From assembly GCA_021839785.1 (NCBI GenBank), contig JAKCAB010000717.1, forward strand, positions 1 through 10,727: a DNA stretch of 10,727 bases, read 5' to 3'. This DNA comes from a bacterium (GTDB taxonomy: Bacteria > Verrucomicrobiota > Verrucomicrobiae > Limisphaerales > J093). Below, one piece after another: positions 1 through 7,000 of this stretch. Made by a program: the position numbers and the translations under genes. The notes below the pieces were generated by a model that worked only from the letters and a program-made list of their open reading frames with translations, was not told the origin of the DNA and searched no databases. The first letter of the stretch is position 1, and the number at the start of each line of letters is the position of its first letter.

Positions 1-158
1 ACGTGCACGTGGCGGCGCTGGAGAGCCGGCTGCAGGAAAAACTCGGCACGAAGGTCACGCTGCGCTACCGTCAGGGCCGGGGCGCGTTGGAGGTGAAGTT
101 TTTCACCGACGAGGAACTGGAACGGATTTTGGAATTGTTGGGCGTGAACGCGGAGTGA
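1..158 (+). CDS. parB: ParB/Spo0J chromosome-partition protein, C-terminal fragment
   Basis: Only the last 51 complete codons are present (frame begins at base 3, TGA at 156-158); the start lies outside the window. The translation has the pattern ALESRLQEKLGTKV, a short basic glycine turn, then EVKFFTDEELERILELLG. This is the usual end of ParB proteins: the small C-terminal dimerisation domain, with a helix, two strands and the closing 'F-(S/T)-x-E-E-L-x-R-(I/L)-L-x-L-L' helix. In the family this domain holds the ParB dimer together and binds DNA non-specifically, while the missing N-terminal part binds parS and CTP. The protein acts in the cytoplasm on origin-proximal DNA, so the window may lie near a parS or origin region, although no origin feature is visible here. 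The next gene starts 34 bases later on the same strand. The call rests on a short stretch but the pattern is characteristic. Confidence 0.83.
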   Translation, partial: VHVAALESRLQEKLGTKVTLRYRQGRGALEVKFFTDEELERILELLGVNAE

Positions 159-192
159 AGGTGGCGAAGGTCGCGCCGAGCGGATTTACCCT

Positions 193-1320
193 ATGACGAT
201 ATCGCAAGCGAAACGGAACGAGTGCGCGGAACGGCTGCTGGCCAAGGCCGACAAGGTCTCGCAACTGACGGCGTTCGTGGGCCTGGATGGCTTCGTGGAC
301 GAAATCCTCCACGTGGTGGACAAGCGCGAAGACGCCGAGAAGTACGCGCGTTTGCCGAAAATGGCGCAGTGGGCGAAACGCATCGACGACGCGGCGGGCC
401 GCAGCACGAACATCGAGTTGGTGAGCCAGATGACCAAGCTCGGCGGCAACGGCCCGATCATGGCCAACGCGCTCGCCAGCCTGGGCATGAAGGTCGGCTA
501 CCTGGGCGTGCTGGGCTACCCGAACCTGCACCCGGTCTTCGCCGAATTTGCCCGGCGCGCGGAGGTGCATTCGATCGCCGAACCGGGCTACACGGACGCG
601 GTCGAGTTCGAGGACGGCAAGGTCATGCTCGGCAAACACCAATCGCTCAAGCAAATGAACTGGGAGAACATCCGGTCGCGTTTCGGCGTGGACAAGCTTG
701 CCGCCCGGCTCGACCAGGCGCAACTCGTCGGGTTCGTAAACTGGACGATGCTCCCGTACATGAGCGGCATCTGGGAGGCGATCCAAAAGGAACTTTGCCC
801 AAAGCTTGCCGGCCCGCGACGACAGCTCTTCGTGGACCTTGCCGATCCGGAGAAACGCCTCACGTCGGATGTCCGACACGCGCTGGACTTGGTGGTACGC
901 TTTGGCCAGTGGTTCGACGTGACGCTCGGCCTGAACGAAAAGGAGTTGCACGAGGTCGCCAAGGCGCTGGACATCGACCGCGCTGCGCCGACGCCGGAGG
1001 CGCTCACCGAACTGGCCCGGCAGATTCACCAGCGGGTGCCGGTCCAGACGTTGGTGGTGCACCCGGTTTCGTTCGCCCTCGCGCTTTCCAAGAACGGCCC
1101 GGCCATCACGAGCGGCCCGGTCACCCACACGCCGCTCATCACCACTGGCGCGGGCGATCACTTCAACTCCGGCTTCTGTCTGGGCAAATTGCTCGGCTTG
1201 GACAACCTGGACGCCCTGCTCGCGGGCGTCACCACCAGCGGTTTCTACGTGCGCACCGCCAAGAGTCCGGGCGTCGCCGATCTGGCCGGCTTGCTCCGCG
1301 ACGAATCGGTGACTTATTGA
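193..1320 (+). CDS. PfkB-family carbohydrate kinase
   Basis: This 375-residue protein shows the two hallmarks of the ribokinase/PfkB fold. The N-terminal substrate-side region has GLDGFVDEI (residues 30-38) and a glycine motif GGNGPIMANALASLG (84-98) followed by V-G-Y-L-G-V-L-G, matching PfkB signature 1. The C-terminal nucleotide and catalytic motif is TTGAGDHFNSGF (317-328), in which Asp322 would be the catalytic base. The usual first Asp of DTxGAGD is replaced by Ile316. Family members phosphorylate a sugar or nucleoside hydroxyl with ATP in the cytoplasm; the substrate cannot be read from the sequence. At 375 residues it is longer than a typical ribokinase (about 300), with extra sequence in the middle (roughly 140-230). 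The ATG at 193 is the first good start after parB; no clear Shine-Dalgarno precedes it. It is followed 28 bases later by def, so the two may be co-transcribed. Confidence 0.85.
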   Translation: MTISQAKRNECAERLLAKADKVSQLTAFVGLDGFVDEILHVVDKREDAEKYARLPKMAQWAKRIDDAAGRSTNIELVSQMTKLGGNGPIMANALASLGMKVGYLGVLGYPNLHPVFAEFARRAEVHSIAEPGYTDAVEFEDGKVMLGKHQSLKQMNWENIRSRFGVDKLAARLDQAQLVGFVNWTMLPYMSGIWEAIQKELCPKLAGPRRQLFVDLADPEKRLTSDVRHALDLVVRFGQWFDVTLGLNEKELHEVAKALDIDRAAPTPEALTELARQIHQRVPVQTLVVHPVSFALALSKNGPAITSGPVTHTPLITTGAGDHFNSGFCLGKLLGLDNLDALLAGVTTSGFYVRTAKSPGVADLAGLLRDESVTY

Positions 1321-1348
1321 GCGGCGACCCGACCAGCGTTATTCCGTC

Positions 1349-1927
1349 ATGGTTCTTGAAATCGTACAATACGGCCACCCGGCTTTGCGTCAGCCCGGCG
1401 TGCGCATCGAACAAGTGGACGGCTCGATCCGCCAGTTCGCCGCCGACTTGCTCGACACGATGCACGACGCGCAAGGCGTGGGCCTGGCAGCCCAGCAGGT
1501 CGGACGCCCCTTGCAGGTCTTTGTGATCGACGTGCGCGGCATCAAAGACCGGCCCTCCACCTTGGAGCGCGACGGCCAGGCCGCCGATCCCCTGACCGCG
1601 ATGCCGATGGTCCTGATCAACCCGGAGGTCACCCCCGTCGGGCCACCGGCCAGCGGACCGGAAGGTTGCCTGAGTTTCCCCGAACTCTACGGCGACATCA
1701 CGCGGCCGGAGTTGGTGGACGTGAAGGCCCTGAACGAAAAGGGGGAAACCGTCAGCTTCCGCTGCGGCGGCCTGCTCGCGCGCGCCATCCAGCACGAGTT
1801 GGATCACCTCAAGGGCATCCTGTTCATCGACCGGATGACCGCCGCCCGGCGACGCGAAATCCAGCCGGAGTTGGACGCCCTCATGGCCGAGACCAAGGCC
1901 GCGCTTCAGCCGAAAAAGAAGAAGTAA
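1349..1927 (+). CDS. def: Peptide deformylase
   Basis: This 192-residue protein removes the formyl group from the N-terminal Met of nascent proteins at the ribosome exit. All three family motifs are intact: motif 1 GVGLAAQQ (residues 43-50), motif 2 EGCLS (105-109) and motif 3 QHELDHLKG (148-156). Cys107, His149 and His153 are the metal ligands and Glu150 is the catalytic acid/base. The start MVLEIVQYGHPALR is typical of bacterial deformylases and supports ATG 1349, although no Shine-Dalgarno is seen upstream. The stretch between motifs 1 and 2 (about 63-103) is somewhat long, and the protein ends in a lysine-rich tail (KPKKKK-like, 188-192). It follows the PfkB gene by 28 bases rather than sitting beside fmt, its common partner in many bacteria. 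The identification is essentially certain. Confidence 0.97.
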   Translation: MVLEIVQYGHPALRQPGVRIEQVDGSIRQFAADLLDTMHDAQGVGLAAQQVGRPLQVFVIDVRGIKDRPSTLERDGQAADPLTAMPMVLINPEVTPVGPPASGPEGCLSFPELYGDITRPELVDVKALNEKGETVSFRCGGLLARAIQHELDHLKGILFIDRMTAARRREIQPELDALMAETKAALQPKKKK

Positions 1928-1983
1928 GCCTCCCCGGCGCTTCGTCGGACCGCACCGCTCCCGACGCGACTCCAGTTTCCGGC

Positions 1984-2012
1984 TTGACGAACCCGCATTC
2001 CGCATCTATCAA
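1984..2012 (+). promoter_or_regulatory. Candidate sigma-70-type promoter of the efflux operon
   Basis: TTGACG (1984-1989) and TATCAA (2007-2012) are separated by 17 bases, a good match to -35 and -10 elements with ideal spacing. The -10 box touches the left arm of the inverted repeat that begins at 2012, so the predicted transcription start (about 2018-2020) lies inside the repeat. It is the only sizeable gap (124 bases) ahead of the TetR gene, and the local base composition becomes clearly AT-rich here. The assignment comes from sequence matching only. Confidence 0.55.
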
Positions 2013-2038
2013 ACGTTCGTTTAGTTTTAACGAACGTT
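2012..2038 (+). promoter_or_regulatory. Inverted-repeat operator, probable TetR-family binding site
   Basis: AACGTTCGTT (2012-2021) and AACGAACGTT (2029-2038) are exact reverse complements separated by 7 bases. Each arm also contains the small palindrome AACGTT, and arm centres are 17 bases apart. The element ends 13 bases before the TetR start codon and overlaps the -10 box and predicted transcription start. This is the classical position for an autorepressing TetR operator. The likely ligand is the product of the gene at 2052, with binding shutting off regulator, adaptor and pump together until an inducer releases it. The repeat is seen directly; the binding partner is inferred. Confidence 0.75.
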
Positions 2039-2051
2039 CAGTTACACGCCG

Positions 2052-2741
2052 ATGGCCAAAGAAATCGACCGCAGGACCCGGATCCTCGAAGCCGCCGAGC
2101 GCGCCTTTGCCGAATACGGCTTTGCCGGGGCGTCGCTGCGGCACATCGTGCTCGAGGCGCAGGTCAACCTCGCCACGGTCTATTACTACTTCGAGTCCAA
2201 GGAAGGCCTGATGGCGGCGGTCTTCGAGCGCCGGTTCGGCCCGCTCCGCCAGGAACACCTGGATTTGCTCGCCCGCCGGAAACGCGAGGCCAAAGGCGGC
2301 GTGCTGTCGGTGGAGCAAATCCTCGAAACCATGCTGGTCCCGCCGCTGCGATTGGCCGGGACCGCCTCGGCCAAAAACCGCGCCAACATGCGTTTGATCG
2401 GCCGCATGGTGACCGATCCCAACCCGCAGACGCAGGAGCTGCTGCGCCGCCAGCACGAGCGCGTCCGGGCAGCGTTCCTGGAGGAACTTCACCGCTGCTT
2501 GCCCGACCTGCCCTGGCCCGATCTGCAGTGGCGCTTCGAGTTTTTCTGGGGCGCGGTGGCGTTCATTTTGTGCAACCCCGGCAAGATCGAGAAAGCCACC
2601 AAAGGCGTCTGCAATCCGGCCGACCCGCGGCTGGTGCTGGCCCAAATGAAGGCGTGCTTCGCCGCCGGCTTCCGCGCTCCGGCGGCGGCCGTGAACGAGG
2701 CCTCAACGCTGCTGTCCGCCAACGAGACCGTCGCCGCCTGA
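2052..2741 (+). CDS. TetR/AcrR-family transcriptional regulator
   Basis: This 229-residue protein has a standard TetR N-terminal DNA-binding domain. RTRILEAAERAFAEYGFAGASLRHIV (8-33) is helix 1 plus the start of the helix-turn-helix, and VNLATVYYYFESKEGLM (38-54) is the recognition helix and helix 4 with the conserved 'YYYF-x-S-K-E-x-L' pattern. The C-terminal part (about 60-215) is all-helical and is the presumed inducer pocket and dimer interface; it is too variable to name a ligand. The ATG at 2052 lies just after the inverted repeat at 2012-2038. The adaptor gene begins 64 bases after its stop and in the same direction. Local repressors of RND pumps in this family (AcrR, MexZ, TtgR and similar) respond to toxic pump substrates, so this is most likely the local repressor of the downstream pump and of itself. 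Confidence 0.92.
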   Translation: MAKEIDRRTRILEAAERAFAEYGFAGASLRHIVLEAQVNLATVYYYFESKEGLMAAVFERRFGPLRQEHLDLLARRKREAKGGVLSVEQILETMLVPPLRLAGTASAKNRANMRLIGRMVTDPNPQTQELLRRQHERVRAAFLEELHRCLPDLPWPDLQWRFEFFWGAVAFILCNPGKIEKATKGVCNPADPRLVLAQMKACFAAGFRAPAAAVNEASTLLSANETVAA

Positions 2742-2805
2742 ACCGCTTCTTTTTGGATCACCGTTGCGAGGGCCGGCAGAGGACCGACTGGGACTATTAT
2801 TCTTT

Positions 2806-3978
2806 ATGCAAAAAACGTCAGTCTCGTCTTTGCTCGCCGTGCTGGCCACTGTCGGTCTCACGGCCTGTCATCGATCGCAGCCGCCCCCGGCCATGCCACC
2901 GCCGAAAGTGACGACCGCGCTGCCGCAGACCGCCACGGTCACGAACTGGGACGAATACCCCGGCCACCTCGAGGCGGTGGAGTCGGTTGAAGTCCGCCCA
3001 CGCGTGTCCGGTTACATCGACTCGATCCACTTCCAGGATGGCGCGGAGGTGAAGGCGGGCGATCTGCTGTTCGTCATCGACCCGCGCCCGTTTCAGGCCG
3101 AATTGGACCGTGCCAGCGCCGAGCGGCAGGCCGCCGAGACGCGGCTCGATCTGGCTAAAAACGATCTGGAGCGCGCCGAGACTCTCCGCGGCACGCGCGC
3201 GATCTCGGTCGAGGAACTCGACAGTCGCAACAAGACCTTCCGCGAGGCCCAGGCCGCGTTGACCGCCGCCAAGGCCGCGGAAGCGGTCGCGAAACTCAAC
3301 CTGGACTACACCCGCGTCACCGCGCCCATCGCTGGCCGCATCGGGCGCCGTCTTGTGACCGCGGGCAACCTCGTCCAGGGCGGCGGCATGATGCCCGGCA
3401 CCTTGCTCGCCACCTTGGTGAGCCTGGATCCGATTTACTGTTACTTCGATGCGGACGAAGCCGCCTTCCTGCGTTATCGCCGGAATGGAGAAGCCGCCGA
3501 GGCCGCCGGAACCAAGGCGAAGAAACTCGACTGCGAACTGGCCCTGGTGGGCGAGACCGGCTTTCCGCACCGCGGCCAGGTGGACTTCTTCGACAACGCC
3601 GTGAATCCCCAGACCGGCACGATCCGGATGCGCGGCGTGTTTGCGAACACCGACCGCGCGCTGGTGCCGGGGATGTTTGCCACCGTGCGCGTCCCCGCCG
3701 GCCCACCCGTTACCGGTCTGCTCGTGCCGGCGGTGGCGATCGGTTCGGATCAAGGCCACAAGTTCGTTTTGACGGTCAACGACGGGGGAATCGTCGAAGC
3801 CAAGCCCGTCCAGGTGGGGCGCCAGGAAGGCGCCATGCGCCTGGTCACCGCCGGCTTGACCGGCAAGGAAGCGGTGATCGTCAACGGGCTGATGATGGCG
3901 CGGCCAGGCGGCAAGGTGCAGGTCGTGAACGAAGCCGCGCCGCCCGCGGCGGAGGCGGCGGCAACGGCGGCAAAATGA
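2806..3978 (+). CDS. RND efflux periplasmic adaptor subunit (membrane fusion protein), lipoprotein
   Basis: This is an adaptor of the AcrA/MexA/MdtA type that bridges an RND pump and an outer-membrane channel. From ATG 2806 it is 390 residues. The N-terminus is a lipoprotein signal: K3, a hydrophobic run, then the lipobox LTAC with Cys21 as lipid attachment site. A proline-rich linker (26-33) follows. Next are the first half of the lipoyl-like domain (VRPRVSGYIDSIHFQDGAEV, 63-82), a charged alanine/leucine/glutamate coiled-coil hairpin (about 95-165), the second lipoyl half (DYTRVTAPIAGRIG, 167-180), the beta-barrel (about 208-300, with GTIRMRG at 271-277) and a membrane-proximal domain (about 300-375). 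The reading frame stays open upstream to a TTG at 2764, but that would put 14 polar residues before the signal, so 2806 is preferred. The residue after Cys21 is His, so there is no Asp+2 inner-membrane retention signal. The pump gene starts 31 bases after its stop. Confidence 0.94.
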   Translation: MQKTSVSSLLAVLATVGLTACHRSQPPPAMPPPKVTTALPQTATVTNWDEYPGHLEAVESVEVRPRVSGYIDSIHFQDGAEVKAGDLLFVIDPRPFQAELDRASAERQAAETRLDLAKNDLERAETLRGTRAISVEELDSRNKTFREAQAALTAAKAAEAVAKLNLDYTRVTAPIAGRIGRRLVTAGNLVQGGGMMPGTLLATLVSLDPIYCYFDADEAAFLRYRRNGEAAEAAGTKAKKLDCELALVGETGFPHRGQVDFFDNAVNPQTGTIRMRGVFANTDRALVPGMFATVRVPAGPPVTGLLVPAVAIGSDQGHKFVLTVNDGGIVEAKPVQVGRQEGAMRLVTAGLTGKEAVIVNGLMMARPGGKVQVVNEAAPPAAEAAATAAK

Positions 3979-4009
3979 ACCCCGGCTGAAACCTTCAACG
4001 CGCGCTGCC

Positions 4010-7000
4010 GTGAAATTCTCCCATTTCTTCATCCGCCGCCCGATTTTCGCCGCGGTGCTGGCGATCATCACCGTGGTGCTGGGCCTGGCGGCACTGCTCA
4101 CCCTGCCCATCGCCCAATACCCGGAAGTCACGCCACCGACCGTGTTCGTGATGGCGAATTACCCCGGCGCGAGCGCCGAGACGGTGGCCTCGACCGTGGC
4201 CACGCCGTTGGAGCAGGAAATCAACGGCGTGGAGAACATGCTGTACATGTCCTCGTCGTGCAGCAGCGACGGCCAGTTGCGCATCGCCATCACCTTTCAA
4301 ACCGGGACGGACCTGGACATGGCGCAGGTGCAGGTGCAAAACCGCGTTTCGACCGCGCTGCCGCGGTTGCCCGAGGAAGTGCGCCGGCTGGGCGTCATCA
4401 CCATGAAGCGCTCGCCCAGCATCACGGTGCTGGTCCAACTGGTCTCCCCGACCGGCAAGTACGACGACCTTTACATGGGCAACTATGCCTTCCTACACGT
4501 GAAGGACCGGCTGGCCCGCCTGCCGGGCGTGGGCGACGTGCGCATTTTCGGCGTGAGCGAATACGCGATGCGGATCTGGATCGACCCCAACCAGGCGTCG
4601 GCCCGCGACCTGACCGCGTCGGACATCGTCGCCGCCATCCGCGAGCAAAACGTGCAGGTGGCCGCCGGCGTGTTTGGCCAGCCGCCGCAACCGCCGGGGA
4701 ACTTGTTCCAGCTCACGGCCCAGACCCAGGGTCGCTTCTCCACGCCAGAAGAATTCGGCGCCATCATCCTCAAGACCGGCGATTACGGTCAGGTCACCCG
4801 CTTGCGCGACGTCGCCCGCATCGAGTTGGGCGCCAACGACTATAACATCCGCGATTACCTCGACGGCCACCCCTCCGTGGTCATGGGCATTTTCCAGTTG
4901 CCCGGCTCGAACGCCATCGCCACGCGCGACGTGGTGGAAAAGGCGATGCAGGAAATGTCGAAAGACTTCCCGCCCGGCCTGGAATACCGCACCGAGTTCG
5001 ACACCACGATCTTCATCCGCGAGTCGATCCACGAGGTCGTGAAAACGCTCCTCGAAGCGATGGTCCTGGTCGTGCTCGTGGTCGTGCTTTTCCTGCAAAA
5101 CTGGCGGGCGTCGATCATCCCCTTGCTGGCCGTGCCGGTGTCGCTGATCGGCACGTTCGCGGTGATGGCCTTGCTGGGCTTTTCGCTAAACAACCTGTCG
5201 ATGTTCGGCCTCGTGCTGGCCATCGGCATCGTCGTGGACGACGCCATCGTGGTGGTGGAAAACGTGGAGCGCAACATCGCCCTCGGCCTGTCGCCGGTCG
5301 CGGCCACCCAAAAGGCGATGGAGGAAGTGAGCGGCGCGGTGATCGCCATCGCGCTGGTGCTCGCCGCCGTGTTCATTCCCACCGCGTTTCTGAGCGGCCT
5401 GACCGGCGCGTTCTACCGGCAGTTCGCGCTGACCATTGCGGTCTCGACGCTGATCTCGGCGTTCAACTCGCTGACGCTCAGCCCGGCGCTTTCGGCGCTG
5501 TTGCTCCAGCCGCACCACGAAAAGAAGGACTTCATCGGCCGGCTGATTCACTACTCGGTGGGCTGGATTTTCACCGGCTTCAATCGTGTGTTCGAAGGCA
5601 GCCGGTCGGCGTACGCCAAGGTCTTGGGCCGGCTTTTGCGGCACTGCGGTTTGGGGCTGGTTTTGTACGCGGGCTTGATCACACTCACCTGGTTCAGCTT
5701 CCGCCAGGTGCCGATCGGTTTCGTGCCCCCGCAGGACAAAGGATACTTGATCGCCTACGTCCAGTTGCCTGACGGCGCGTCGCTCGAACGCACCAAAGCC
5801 GTCAGCGACCGGATGCAGCAGATCATGCTGAACACGCCCGGCATCGACCACGTAATCCAGATCGTCGGGCTGTCGTTCGTCACTCTGGGCAACCAGGCCA
5901 ACGCCGCCAGCTTCTTCGTCACGCTCAAGCCGTTCGACGAACGCGTCAAAGCCGGCCTCTCTGCCAACGCGGTCGTGGCCGATCTGCGCCGGCGCATGGC
6001 TGGCATTCAAGACGGCTTCATCGGCGTGTTCGGGCCGCCGCCCGTGGACGGCTTGGGATTGGTCGGCGGGTTCAAACTCCAGGTCCAGGATCGCAACCAG
6101 CTAGGCTTCCCGGCGCTCCAGGCCGCGACCCTGCAACTCATGGCCGCCGCCAACCAGGACAAGCGCATTGCCGGCGCGCTCACCACCTTTCGCGCCCGCG
6201 TGCCGCAGGTTTATCTCGAAGTGGACCGCGAGAAGGCCAAGACCATGAAGGTGCCGTTGAATTCGGTCTGGGACACACTCCAGATCTATCTCGGCTCGCT
6301 GTACGTGAATGACTTCAACGCCTTCGGCCGGCCGTACCGCGTCACCGCCCAGGCGGACGCGCCCTTCCGCGCCAAGGCGAGCGACGTGGCCAATCTCAAG
6401 ACCCGCAACGCGGCCGGCGAAATGGTGCCGCTGGGCACGATCATGAACGTCCGGGATGTCTCCGCGCCCGTGTCGGTGGCGCATTACAACATGTATCCCA
6501 CGGCAGAAATCACCGGCGCCACCGCGCCGGGCGTGAGCACCGGCGACGCCATCCGCATCATGGACGACTTGGCCGCGCGCGTGTTGCCGCCCGGCATGGG
6601 CATCGAGTGGACCGAAATCAGCCTGCTCGAACTGCTCGCCGGCAACACCGCCGTGTTCATTTTTCCGTTCTGCGTGTTGATGGTGTTCCTCGTGCTGGCC
6701 GCGCAATACGAGAGTTGGTCGTTGCCGCTGGCCATCATCCTCATCGTGCCGCTCTGTCTGTTGTTCGCGATCCTCGGCACCTGGGCGCGCGGATTCGACA
6801 ACAACCTGTTCACCCAGATCGGCCTCGTCGCCTTGATGGGCTTGGCCTGCAAGAACGCGATCCTGATCGTGGAGTTCGCCAAGCAGATTCAGGACACCGG
6901 CAAGCCGCGGGTCGAGGCCGCCATCGAGGCCAGCCGCCTGCGCCTGCGGCCGATCTTGATGACCTCGTTCGCGTTCGCCTTCGGCGTGCTGCCGATGATG

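Noticed and set aside
222..1526. 434-codon + strand frame overlapping the PfkB gene
   Set aside because: It is a shifted frame of the PfkB and def genes, with repetitive Arg/Gly/Pro composition; the overlapping genes have clear family motifs.
1943..1966. Weak inverted repeat CGTCGG / CCGACG after def as a terminator
   Set aside because: It has only 6 bp with a 12-base loop and no T-run, which is expected by chance at this GC content.
2795..2800. TATTAT as a separate -10 box for the adaptor gene
   Set aside because: It lies 5 bases before the adaptor ATG and has no -35 partner at the right spacing, so it could not drive a useful leadered transcript.
2764..2805. TTG start adding 14 residues to the adaptor
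   Set aside because: It would place polar and charged residues ahead of a normal lipoprotein signal; ATG 2806 gives a standard signal with the lipobox Cys at 21.
2818..4131. 437-codon open frame on the minus strand
   Set aside because: It is opposite the adaptor gene and the start of the pump, has the low-complexity Arg/Gly/His composition typical of antisense frames, and shows no motif.
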